NCBI RefSeq assembly: GCF_000428845.1
Contig: NZ_AUAS01000009.1
Coordinates: 186,001-250,000 of the forward strand
Length of the DNA stretch: 64,000 nt
DNA from: Dyadobacter alkalitolerans DSM 23607
GTDB lineage: Bacteria; Bacteroidota; Bacteroidia; Cytophagales; Spirosomataceae
Direction: 5' to 3'
Below, one piece after another: positions 8,412 to 17,200 of this stretch. Each line of letters opens with the position of its first letter. The first letter of the stretch is position 1. Position numbers and translations under genes: made by a program. The notes under the pieces were generated by a model, which was given only the letters and a program-made list of their open reading frames with translations, was not told where the DNA came from and searched no databases.

Positions 8412-8834
8412 ATGAGCGCGACATTTTTTCACCTGGCACTGACCGTTAAGAACCTCGCTAAATTCGAGGAGTTTTATTCAAAATATTTTGGCTTTCGACG
8501 GGCAAGGGTCATCAGTCTGGGCGACGACGCCGAGCTGGTTTTCCTTAAAAATGACGACAACATTTACTTTGAAATCTTCCCGCCCGAAGAAGACCGCCCT
8601 TACCCGATGTCCGAAGCCGACGGCCCACATTATCCCGGCTTGCGCCACATTGCATTTTCCGTGGACGACATTGATGCCAAAGTAGAAAGCATGGGTGAAG
8701 ACGCCGTCATCACCCTCGGCCCGCTGCATTTCGACGACGTGATCGAAGGCTGGAAAACCGTCTGGCTCAAAGACCCGGAAGGCAACATTATCGAAATCAC
8801 CCAGGGCTACCGCGATCAGGAAGACCTTGCATAA
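8412..8834 (+). CDS. VOC (glyoxalase/bleomycin resistance/dioxygenase) family protein
   Basis: A 140-residue vicinal-oxygen-chelate protein. The start chosen is the ATG at 8412, one base after the DJ-1 stop; a reading from further upstream would run through that gene. It begins FFHLALTVKNLAKFEEFYSKYFGF, a classic VOC first strand and helix with the metal-ligand histidine position, and the second half has GLRHIAFSVDDIDAKVES and VWLKDPEGNIIEITQ with the second His and the terminal Glu. These metal-ligand residues are all present. The family includes glyoxalase I, isomerases and ring-cleaving dioxygenases. In this cluster a lyase or epimerase on a 2-oxo compound is possible but not shown. Confidence 0.85.
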   Translation: MSATFFHLALTVKNLAKFEEFYSKYFGFRRARVISLGDDAELVFLKNDDNIYFEIFPPEEDRPYPMSEADGPHYPGLRHIAFSVDDIDAKVESMGEDAVITLGPLHFDDVIEGWKTVWLKDPEGNIIEITQGYRDQEDLA

Positions 8835-8865
8835 TAGACTCTCAAACACCTTTACCAACTAACGC

Positions 8866-10689
8866 ATGAATATAAATTTCACTTTTTCAGATACCATTGC
8901 AGGGTATATCACGGGATATAATGCAGAGGAACGCTGGTTTACCGTGGAGACGTCGGATAAGCGTCCTTTTAAGATCAACCTGATCGCTTCCACCTATGCA
9001 CGCGGTGTGCAGAACCTGACAGAAGGCTGGCAGGATCCGGGCGATATCGCTCCGTTTTTGTCTACGAACGGCCAGTACGTTTTCGCTTACGGAACATTTT
9101 ATCCCAATGCTGGCGCAGATGAAAGCACGTTTGAAGCGCAGCAGCTGATTTTCCCGGGTAAGGAGCCAAAAGCCTATCGCCACGAGGAGCAGAATTACTG
9201 GATCACGCAGATCAGCTCGATCGCTTCCAGCTATCTGAAATGGCAGTTTGATTATCCGAAAGAGGAGATCAACTACAAAAATTACCGCACAATGCTCCAT
9301 TTGGGAGGTTCCAAAAAAGGAGATTACTTGCAGGAAACGGACACGATTTCAAGAATGGTTTACGGATTTGCATCGGCATATCTGTTAACCGGAAAAGACG
9401 AATTCCTGGAAGGTGCTGAGCTTGGAACAGAATATCTGCGCGACCACATGCGCTTTTTTGACCAGGACGATGATCTCGTTTACTGGTACCACGGCTTGAA
9501 AGTGGAAGGCCAGAAAGAAACCAAATTGCTGACTTCGGAATTTGGCGATGACCTGGATTCGCTTCCTATGTATGAGCAGATCTACGCATTGGCAGGCCCG
9601 ACGCAAACTTACCGCATCACCGGCGATCAACGCATCCGTGATGACATTGACAAGACCATTGATCTTTTTGAAAAATACTTCAAAGACCACGACGGCGAAG
9701 GTTATTTCTCACATTTGCACCCGATCACATTGGATGCGCACGAGGAATCATTGGCACATAACAAAGCCCGCAAAAACTGGAACTCGGTGGGTGACCACGC
9801 GCCAGCTTACCTGATCAACCTCTGGCTGGCCAGCGGGGAGCAGAAGCATGCCGACTTTTTGGAATATACATTTGACACCATTACCAAGTATTTCCCTGAC
9901 TACGAAAACAGCCCGTTTGTCCAGGAGAAATTCTTCGAGGATTGGAGTAAAGACCAAACCTGGGGATGGCAGCAAAACCGCGCAGTAGTAGGCCACAACC
10001 TGAAAATTGCGTGGAATTTGATCCGTCAGCAGTCGCTTACTCCGAAAGAAGAATACCTGGCATTTGCCAAGAAAATTGCTGAACTCATGCCTGCGGCTGG
10101 CTCTGATCAGCAGCGTGGAGGCTGGTATGACGTTGTGGAACGCGTGCAGAAAACGGGTGATAAGCACCAGTTTGTATGGCACGATCGCAAAGCATGGTGG
10201 CAACAGGAGCAAGCGATCCTTGCTTACCTGATCATGTACGGGGTTTTGGGAGATGAAGAATATGAAAAACAAGCGCGTGAGGCGGCTGCATTCTACAATG
10301 CATTCTTCCTGGATAATGATGATGGCGGTGTGTATTTCAATGTGTTGGGCAATGGTATGCCGTATCTTTTGGGAACAGAGCGTTTCAAAGGAAGCCACTC
10401 AATGAGTGCATATCACAGCACAGAACTATGCTATTTGTCAGCAGTTTATATCAATTTGCTGATCACCAAGCAGCCAACTTATTTCTACTTTAAGCCATAT
10501 CCAAACGGCTGGAAGGATAACATTCTGCGTGTTTCGCCGGACATTTTGCCTCCTGGAAGCGTGTATATCAGCGAAGTTTTCATTGACGATCAGCCTTACA
10601 GCGATTTCGATGCCTACGGACTTACCGTGAAACTTCCTGAAACAGAGGAACGTATCCGCGTAAAAGTACAGATCAGTTCGGCCAAGTAA
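8866..10689 (+). CDS. AGE family (N-acylglucosamine 2-epimerase-like) alpha/alpha-barrel protein
   Basis: A 607-residue protein. Residues about 1-105 form a beta-rich N-terminal domain (GYITGYNAEERWFTVETSDK). From about 125 to 545 the sequence is an (alpha/alpha)6 barrel of the N-acylglucosamine 2-epimerase/mannose isomerase type, with the diagnostic GHNLKIAWNLIR (histidine H377), WGWQQNRAVVGHN, and a second histidine segment near VWHDRKAWWQQEQAILAYL. Classic AGE enzymes are about 400 residues; this one carries extra N- and C-terminal beta domains. It probably epimerises or isomerises a sugar end group, possibly of an oligosaccharide. It lies 31 bp after the VOC gene and 27 bp before the STAS gene that is coupled to glgX, so it may belong to carbohydrate storage metabolism. 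Confidence 0.72.
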   Translation: MNINFTFSDTIAGYITGYNAEERWFTVETSDKRPFKINLIASTYARGVQNLTEGWQDPGDIAPFLSTNGQYVFAYGTFYPNAGADESTFEAQQLIFPGKEPKAYRHEEQNYWITQISSIASSYLKWQFDYPKEEINYKNYRTMLHLGGSKKGDYLQETDTISRMVYGFASAYLLTGKDEFLEGAELGTEYLRDHMRFFDQDDDLVYWYHGLKVEGQKETKLLTSEFGDDLDSLPMYEQIYALAGPTQTYRITGDQRIRDDIDKTIDLFEKYFKDHDGEGYFSHLHPITLDAHEESLAHNKARKNWNSVGDHAPAYLINLWLASGEQKHADFLEYTFDTITKYFPDYENSPFVQEKFFEDWSKDQTWGWQQNRAVVGHNLKIAWNLIRQQSLTPKEEYLAFAKKIAELMPAAGSDQQRGGWYDVVERVQKTGDKHQFVWHDRKAWWQQEQAILAYLIMYGVLGDEEYEKQAREAAAFYNAFFLDNDDGGVYFNVLGNGMPYLLGTERFKGSHSMSAYHSTELCYLSAVYINLLITKQPTYFYFKPYPNGWKDNILRVSPDILPPGSVYISEVFIDDQPYSDFDAYGLTVKLPETEERIRVKVQISSAK

Positions 10690-10716
10690 TTTGAACCACA
10701 TTAAGAAACTATTCAG

Positions 10717-11055
10717 ATGAAAGTTACCATTACGGATCAGGAAGAAATTACGGTGGTTGCGGTCTCCGGCGATATAGACAGCAAAACGGCGCCCGAATTT
10801 GAAAGAAATGCAAAGGTAGCCATGGACAAAAGCAAGAACATCGCGATTGACCTCACCGAAGTGGGCTTCATGTCCAGCGCCGGGCTGCGCGTATTGCTGA
10901 TGGTTTACAGGAATATCAGGTCGCAGGAAGGGAAAGTGGTGCTGGTGGGGGTTTCGGAAGAAATCCAGGACGTCATGTCAACCACGGGTTTTATCAACTT
11001 TTTTACGATCGTGGAAAAGCCGGAAGACGGAGTTGCATTCCTAAAACAAGACTAA
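10717..11055 (+). CDS. STAS-domain anti-sigma factor antagonist-like protein
   Basis: A 112-residue single STAS domain of the SpoIIAA/RsbV type. It has VVAVSGDIDSKTAPEFE, a predicted strand/helix, and the phosphorylation loop IDLTEVGFMSSAGLRVLL in which S54 aligns with the serine phosphorylated by SpoIIAB/RsbW-type kinases. In partner switching, the unphosphorylated form binds the kinase and frees its target. The stop is 3 bp before the glgX start, so the two are almost surely co-translated. The matching kinase (13822), a second STAS protein (13489) and an RsbU-type phosphatase (28155) lie downstream on the same strand. Confidence 0.9.
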   Translation: MKVTITDQEEITVVAVSGDIDSKTAPEFERNAKVAMDKSKNIAIDLTEVGFMSSAGLRVLLMVYRNIRSQEGKVVLVGVSEEIQDVMSTTGFINFFTIVEKPEDGVAFLKQD

Positions 11056-11058
11056 TCC

Positions 11059-13179
11059 ATGGCAACAGATATCAGGATTGATTACTACCCGACGCACGAG
11101 CAGCAGGGGATCAAATTCAGACGGGGACATGCATTGCCATTTGGTGCGACTATGGTCCCTAACGGAATCAATTTCAGCATTTATTCCAGCGAAGCCATCG
11201 ACTGTACGCTCGTATTGTTCGAAAGGGGCGAGGCCGAACCATTTGCAGAAATCCGTTTCCCTGAGGAGTTCCGCACGGGCAATGTGTATTCCATGATCGT
11301 GTTTGATCTGGATTACGAGCGCCTGGAATATGGTTACCGCATGGACGGCCCGTTCAAGCCCGAAGAAGGTCATCGTTTTGACAAAAGCATCATACTCAGC
11401 GATCCCTACGCCAAAGCCATTGGCGGACGGGATTCCTGGCTGGCCAAGCCGAATTGGGATAACATTTACCCGTATCGCTCACGCCTCGTTTTCGAGGATT
11501 TTGACTGGGAAAACGACCACCCGCTCGAAACGCCGATCGAGGATCTGGTCATTTATGAAATGCACGTGCGCGGCTTTACGCAGCATCCGTCATCGAATGT
11601 CAAAAATCCAGGCACATTTGCGGCCATCCGCAGCAAAGTGGCTTACCTGAAAGATCTGGGGATCAATTGCGTGGAGCTGATGCCGATCTATGAGTTTGAT
11701 GAATGGGAAAACAGCAAGGAAAACCCGGTTACAGGCGGTCTGATCGTCAATTTCTGGGGTTACAGCACGGTTAATTTCTTTTCTCCAAAGGCAGGTTATG
11801 CCGCAACGGGAAAGTTTGGCATGCAAGTGGACGAGCTGAAAACGCTCGTGAAAGAACTCCATAAAAATGGCATTGAAGTAATGCTGGACGTGGTTTTCAA
11901 TCACACAGCCGAAGGCGATCACCGCGGGCATACTATCTCTTTCAGGGGAATTGATAACAAAACCTATTACATGTTGACGCCTGAGGGTTATTATTTCAAT
12001 TTCTCAGGAACCGGCAACACATTGAACTGCAACAATCCGGTGGTGCGGAATATGGTTTTGGACTGTCTGCGTTACTGGGCAGCCGATTATCACATTGACG
12101 GTTTCCGTTTCGACCTCGCTGCCATTCTCGGCCGCGACCAAAACGGAGCACCATTAAGCAACCCGCCATTGCTCGAATCGCTCGCTTATGACCCTATTCT
12201 GGCCAAATGCAAGCTCGTGGCAGAAGCCTGGGATGCAGGCGGATTGTATCAAGTAGGCTCATTCCCTGCTTACGGACGCTGGGCGGAATGGAACGGAAAA
12301 TACCGCGACTCGATCCGGAAATTCCTGAAAGGCGACGAAGGTCTGGTTGGTGAAATGGCGCAATGCATCCAGGGATGGCCTGATTTGTATTATTATCGCG
12401 GCCCGACGGCCAGCATCAATTTCATCGCCTGCCACGATGGTTTCACGCTTTATGACCTATTTGCTTACAATGAAAAACACAACGAAGCGAATGGAGAGAA
12501 TAACAATGATGGTGGTAATGATAACCATTCATGGAATTGCGGGATCGAAGGTGAAACAGATGATGCGTACATTAATCAGCTCCGTCACAAGCAGATAAAG
12601 AATGCATTATCGATCCTGATGGTCAGTCAGGGTGTGCCGATGATCTTGTCTGGCGATGAGGTTGGGGTGACCAAAAACGGTAACAACAATACTTATTGCC
12701 ATGATAACGAGCTCAACTGGTTGGATTGGAGCCTGATGGAAAAGAGCGCGGACATTTATCACTTCGCGCAACGCATCATGCGCTTCCGCCGTGCCCACCC
12801 GGTGCTCAGGAGCAGGACGCATTTCCAGCACAGGGACTATGTGGGAAGCGGTTTCGCGGACATAACATTCCACGGAACCCAAGCCTGGCAACCCGATTTT
12901 TCACCCAGCAGCCGCTGCCTGGCATTCATGCTGGACGGCGCCCACGCTAAAAGCGGAACCATTATAGACGACTCCATCTACGTAGCGATGAACTCTCATT
13001 GGGACGGCCTGTACTACGAACTCCCACCTCTCCCGAATGGACAAAGCTGGCACCTGGCCGTGAACACGGACATGCCGTCAGGTGAAGACATTTACGAGAT
13101 CGGCAAGGAGCCGAGGTTGGAGGATCAGGGGAGGTTCTTGGTTGGGGGGAGAGCGACGGTGGTGTTGGTTGGGAAGTAG
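11059..13179 (+). CDS. glgX: Glycogen debranching enzyme GlgX (isoamylase-type, GH13)
   Basis: A 706-residue GH13 enzyme that hydrolyses alpha-1,6 branch linkages of glycogen or limit dextrin. The N-terminal CBM48-type domain (GATMVPNGINFSIYSSEA) is followed by the TIM barrel from about residue 150. The catalytic triad can be placed: nucleophile D352 in DGFRFDLA, acid/base E389 in VAEAWDAGG and D460 in FIACHDGFTLYDL. The motif MLDVVFNHTAEGD is also present. The length agrees with GlgX/TreX proteins. It follows a STAS gene by 3 bp and faces a GT3 glycogen synthase 16 kb downstream. Its last 70 bases are very G-rich and run into a repeat region. Confidence 0.93.
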   Translation: MATDIRIDYYPTHEQQGIKFRRGHALPFGATMVPNGINFSIYSSEAIDCTLVLFERGEAEPFAEIRFPEEFRTGNVYSMIVFDLDYERLEYGYRMDGPFKPEEGHRFDKSIILSDPYAKAIGGRDSWLAKPNWDNIYPYRSRLVFEDFDWENDHPLETPIEDLVIYEMHVRGFTQHPSSNVKNPGTFAAIRSKVAYLKDLGINCVELMPIYEFDEWENSKENPVTGGLIVNFWGYSTVNFFSPKAGYAATGKFGMQVDELKTLVKELHKNGIEVMLDVVFNHTAEGDHRGHTISFRGIDNKTYYMLTPEGYYFNFSGTGNTLNCNNPVVRNMVLDCLRYWAADYHIDGFRFDLAAILGRDQNGAPLSNPPLLESLAYDPILAKCKLVAEAWDAGGLYQVGSFPAYGRWAEWNGKYRDSIRKFLKGDEGLVGEMAQCIQGWPDLYYYRGPTASINFIACHDGFTLYDLFAYNEKHNEANGENNNDGGNDNHSWNCGIEGETDDAYINQLRHKQIKNALSILMVSQGVPMILSGDEVGVTKNGNNNTYCHDNELNWLDWSLMEKSADIYHFAQRIMRFRRAHPVLRSRTHFQHRDYVGSGFADITFHGTQAWQPDFSPSSRCLAFMLDGAHAKSGTIIDDSIYVAMNSHWDGLYYELPPLPNGQSWHLAVNTDMPSGEDIYEIGKEPRLEDQGRFLVGGRATVVLVGK

Positions 13180-13488
13180 CCCTTCGGCTACACCCAGGGT
13201 GCCCTTCGTCCGCCCGGCGGCCCGGTCCGCTCAGGGTGACAGGAGTGGGTGAGCGGCAGCGTTGTTAGCAGGGGTGCTAGCAGTAGCGCCCTTCGGCTCC
13301 GCTCAGGGTGACAGGCTGGTTGGCTTTGTTAGTGGTTACTTTAGAAGTAGCGCGCCCTGTCAGCCTGAGCGGAGTCGAAGGCACGTCCGAGACGCGGCTC
13401 ACAAGCACGATGAGTGCGACACGACAGCAACACAAAAAAGTAAGATTTAAACCTAAAATAATTGTTTCAAAACTTATAAAACAACATC
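13180..13488. repeat. Intergenic cluster of four related palindromic-type repeat copies
   Basis: This 309-bp gap holds no convincing gene. It contains four versions of a repeat with core CTCCGCTCAGGGTGACAGG. Copy A at 13180-13201 is degenerate, copy B at 13225-13243 matches the core in 18 of 19 positions, copy C is at 13291-13315, and copy D at 13356-13380 is inverted relative to C. C and D form a 25-bp inverted repeat with two mismatches and a 40-base spacer. Similar CTTCGACTCCGCTCAGG-type units are scattered through many bacterial genomes (from memory). They may act as REP-like elements or form an RNA hairpin after glgX. The last 60 bp before the second STAS gene are AT-rich and probably hold that gene's promoter. 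Confidence 0.85.
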
Positions 13489-13809
13489 ATGGCATTTCAA
13501 ATAGAATCCCTAATAGAGAATCAGGAGGCGCGGTTTACATTGCATGGTGAGCTGGATTCGCTTTCCGCGCGGGTGTTTCAGACCGAGATTGAGAAAATTG
13601 CAAATCAGCCGATTGATTCGTTGGTGCTTGATATGGAGGACCTTAACTTTATGTCCTCTGCCGGGCTCCGCGTTTTGATTTACTCAAAACAAAAAATCGG
13701 GCCGAAATTATCCATTTACATTGTGAAACCGCAGGAACTGATCGTGGACACGCTTACCAAAACGGGTCTGCAGCACAGCGTTACTATCGTTGATCAATAT
13801 CCAGTTTAA
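13489..13809 (+). CDS. STAS-domain anti-sigma factor antagonist-like protein
   Basis: A 106-residue STAS protein with RFTLHGELDSLSARVFQTEI and the phosphorylation loop LDMEDLNFMSSAGLRVLI; S57 aligns with the phosphoserine of SpoIIAA/RsbV. It is a paralogue of the STAS protein at 10717: the loop FMSSAGLRVL is identical, the rest is diverged. It lies 12 bp before the RsbW-like kinase gene, the standard antagonist-kinase pairing. It would bind that kinase when dephosphorylated by the PP2C protein encoded at 28155. Confidence 0.9.
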   Translation: MAFQIESLIENQEARFTLHGELDSLSARVFQTEIEKIANQPIDSLVLDMEDLNFMSSAGLRVLIYSKQKIGPKLSIYIVKPQELIVDTLTKTGLQHSVTIVDQYPV

Positions 13810-13821
13810 CATCTCCTGATA

Positions 13822-14247
13822 ATGGAATCGAAAAGTTTTCCCGGCACTGTTGATTCTCTCGATTCGCTACGGGAATACATTGGTGAGCTCTCGGAAAAGG
13901 CTGGTTTGGCCAAAAAACCGACTTACAGCCTCAAACTGGCGGTCGATGAGATTGCTACAAACATCATTTTGTATGGTTACCAGGAACCAGGGATCGAAGC
14001 GGATTTTCAGGTGGTGAGTGAGATCACCCCGGATAAACTCGTGGTGATCCTGGAAGACATTGCCGCGCCGTTTGACCCGCTCGCGAAAGACCTGCCCAAT
14101 GCGCAGGATCTGACGCTCTCGCTGGAAGAACGCGGCATTGGCGGTCTTGGTATTTTCCTGACAATCAATGGTGTAGATGAGTTTTCCTATGAATATGCCG
14201 ATGGAAAGAACCGTAACAAATTTGTAATGAAAATTGCCGCAACCTGA
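13822..14247 (+). CDS. RsbW/SpoIIAB-like anti-sigma regulatory serine kinase (HATPase_c)
   Basis: A 141-residue GHKL ATPase of the anti-sigma-factor kinase type. The N box is LKLAVDEIATNIILYGY with the ATP/Mg-binding Glu and Asn, the G1-type segment is LEDIAAPFDPLAKDLPN, and the lid/G2 region is ERGIGGLGIFL. The usual glycine after the G1 aspartate is replaced (DIAAPFD), a common variation in small RsbW-like proteins. The expected role is to phosphorylate the STAS partner on serine and to bind an output protein. No sigma factor gene is adjacent, so the output may be the nSTAND protein encoded 5 bp downstream, or a distant sigma factor. Confidence 0.87.
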   Translation: MESKSFPGTVDSLDSLREYIGELSEKAGLAKKPTYSLKLAVDEIATNIILYGYQEPGIEADFQVVSEITPDKLVVILEDIAAPFDPLAKDLPNAQDLTLSLEERGIGGLGIFLTINGVDEFSYEYADGKNRNKFVMKIAAT

Positions 14248-14252
14248 GTCCT

Positions 14253-17200
14253 ATGGTTGAGAATTCTACTGTTACCAATCCATTTCCGGGCCTTAGGAGT
14301 TATGATTATGATGATCATGCTTTATTCTTCGGCAGGGACGCGCACATCCGGGAGTTGAAAAACAAACTCCTGGACGGGCGTTTTCTTGCGTTGATTGGAT
14401 CGTCGGGAAGTGGTAAATCTTCTTTGATCAAAGCGGGCCTCATTCCATCGCTGGAAGAAGGCGACACGGCAGACCGCTGGGCGGCAGACCGCTGGGCGGC
14501 AGACCGCTGGGCGGCAGACCGCTGGGCGGCAGACCGCTGGGAAGTGATCATTTTCCGGCCAGGGGGAAATCCCGTGAGAAATTTCGTAGAGGCCCTGAAA
14601 GTGGCCCTGCGGGACATCGATCCGCTTTGGGACGGCCGCGATCCATTGGCTCTGGAAAAAGAACTTGGCAGGGATCCCAAACTTGCCTTAACATTGCTTT
14701 CGGCGATCCGTGACCAGAAGGTTCTGCTGGTGATTGATCAGTTTGAGGAGCTGTTCCGCTATGAGCTTTCGGAAGATTTTTCGGGTAAAAACAGGACCAA
14801 TGCATTTGTAAAACTGCTTTTGACCCTTATTAACCAGCGTGAGCTTCCGGTGCACGCCGTGATCACGATGCGGTCGGATTATCTGGACCATTGCACGGAA
14901 TTCAACGGCCTGACCGAGATCATTAATAAGGGCTATTATCTGCTTCCGAAAATGAATCCGGAGGAAGTTAAGCAGGTCATTGTAGGCCCTGTTGAGTCGG
15001 TAGGCGCCAGCATTGAGCCTGAACTCGTTGCAGGTTTGCTTAAAGAATTGGCGGATAACCCGGATTTTCTGCCCATTCTGCAGCATGCATTGATGCGCAC
15101 CTGGGACCGCTGGAAATCGACCAAACCATTCTCGTCTCCCGTATCGCGTGCTGACTATGAAGCCATTGGTGGCATGCAGGAGTCGATTACCATGCATGCG
15201 GAGGAAATCTACACGCAGCGGCTGGACGAAAAAAGGCGGAATGCAGCAGCCAAACTTTTCAAATCCCTCATTGTCCTGGGCCCCAGCGACACCTCCTCGC
15301 TGCACCCGACCGTCTTGCGCGAGATCATCCAGATCACCGGCATTCCCGATTATCTGCTGATCGACGTCATCATGGTTTTCCGCGAAAATGGTGTTTCTAT
15401 CCTGACGCCAAAACCAGGCGTAAAGATTGATCACGACTCGATCATTGACGTTTCGGTGGAAAAAGTGCTCACATTCTGGGAGCGGTGCAGAAAGTGGATA
15501 GAGGAGGAGCTCGAATCTGCTAAGCTTTACAAGCAGCTAAGTTACTCGGCTTCACTTTACCAGGAAGGCCGCACGGGACTTTGGGTTAATCCCGAGCTGC
15601 AACTGGGACTTAAATGGCTGAAAGAAAGCGAGCCGACATTGGAATGGGCGCAGCGCTATGATCCGTTTTTCGAGCGTGCGACCAATTTTTTGGATTACAG
15701 TAAAAAACAATACGAACTCGAAGTTCGCCAGAATGAGGATCGTCAGAAACGGGAGCTGCGCAAAGCCAGAATATTCGCTTCGGTGCTCGGGATCAGCTCA
15801 TTAGTGTCATTACTATTTCTGATTGTCGCACTTGTATTGCGTACGCAGGCACAGCAGAGTGAGAAAACGGCCCTGGAAAAGGAAAGCCTGGCATTGGAGG
15901 AACGGAAACGGGCTGAGGATCAGACACGCGAAGCCATTGCGCAAAAGAAAATCGCAGAACAACAAGGCACATTTGCCGAGCTGCAAAAGACATTAACCGA
16001 AGAACAAAAAGGCATTGCGGTAAGGGAACAGGAGAAAGCCGTGAAGGAGAGCATTGCCGCAAAAATCGCCAGGCAAATCGCTGAGGAACAAAAGATCCAG
16101 GCTGACAATGCCAGAAAAGCGGCGGTGGAATCTCAGAAACAAACAGAAATTCAAAAAGAATACGCCGTAAGCGCGCAGAAAGAGTCGGAAAGGCAGAAAG
16201 TGTATGCGCAATCGGCTCAGAAAGAAGCGGAAAGCTCTCGGAATGATGCATTGAAACAGCGCTCCAAAGCAGTGGCCCGTTTCATTGCGATCCAGTCATT
16301 TCAAATGCCGGCCGGTGATGAACTGACTGCATTATTGGCTTTGAAAGCATATGATTTTAATATAAAAAATGGCGGGGAACGCGAGAATCCGGATATTTTC
16401 AATGCGCTATCCAAAGCAGCGGGCGCGAAGGCAACATTAATTGCACATAATGACATTGTGCGCGTCGTTGCCGAGCCGCAAGCCGGCAATTCGGTTTTCG
16501 CAACGGCGGGGGACGATGGTGTGGTCAGCCTATGGAATTATCTCACGCCTACGGCCAAGCCGCTTCTTTTCCGAAATCCGAGGCAAACTTTCAAAAGCAT
16601 TCGTTCCGTCGCGTTTACGCCTGACGGAAAAACGTTTTTTACGGGCTCGTCCAATGGTCAGATCGTCCGTTGGGACAGTTTTATGCCGGGCGCGCCACCT
16701 GCTAAAACCATCGTAGGGCACGACGGCATCGTGTTTTCGCTCACGGTGAAGAACATTAATAACAAGCCGCATCTGCTCTCTGTAAGTTCTTCCGGGCAGG
16801 TGAGGCTTTGGGATATCAGCGACAAAAAGCTGGATGTCGTGAGAAATATCAATGTCGGCACCGAGATCGCCTCGGTTGAAATCCTGGCTGACGGCCAGTA
16901 TATGTTCCTGGCAACCGGAACGGGCAAGCTCATCCGTGTGGACCTGACCAAACCAGATGCAAAACCAGCTGAATACAACCTCCCCGGCCTCCGCGGAAGG
17001 CTGCTCTCCATGGCATTCACGCCTGATCAGAAGCATTTATACTTCGGCACCAGCTCGGGAATGCTTTACAATGTGCGCATGAACAATAACGAGCCCGTTC
17101 CAAACTCAATGAACGGAACACAGGGAACGCACACTTCGGGCATAACCAGCATTGCTTTCGCGCCAGACGGAAGCCGCATTGCCACAGCTTGCTATGACTG

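Noticed and set aside
9748..10398. Long open frame on the - strand inside the AGE-family gene (216 codons)
   Set aside because: It is antisense to a well-supported gene, has no recognisable domain and is explained by codon-bias mirror reading.
13262..13550. Two short + strand frames in the gap after glgX
   Set aside because: They read straight through the palindromic repeats and overlap the second STAS gene in another frame.
14469..14543. Possible CRISPR-type array
   Set aside because: Repeat units are contiguous with no spacers and encode protein in frame, so it is a minisatellite.
14688..15434. Long - strand frame inside the nSTAND gene (248 codons)
   Set aside because: Antisense to the ATPase domain; no signal, motif or start context, composition follows the host gene.
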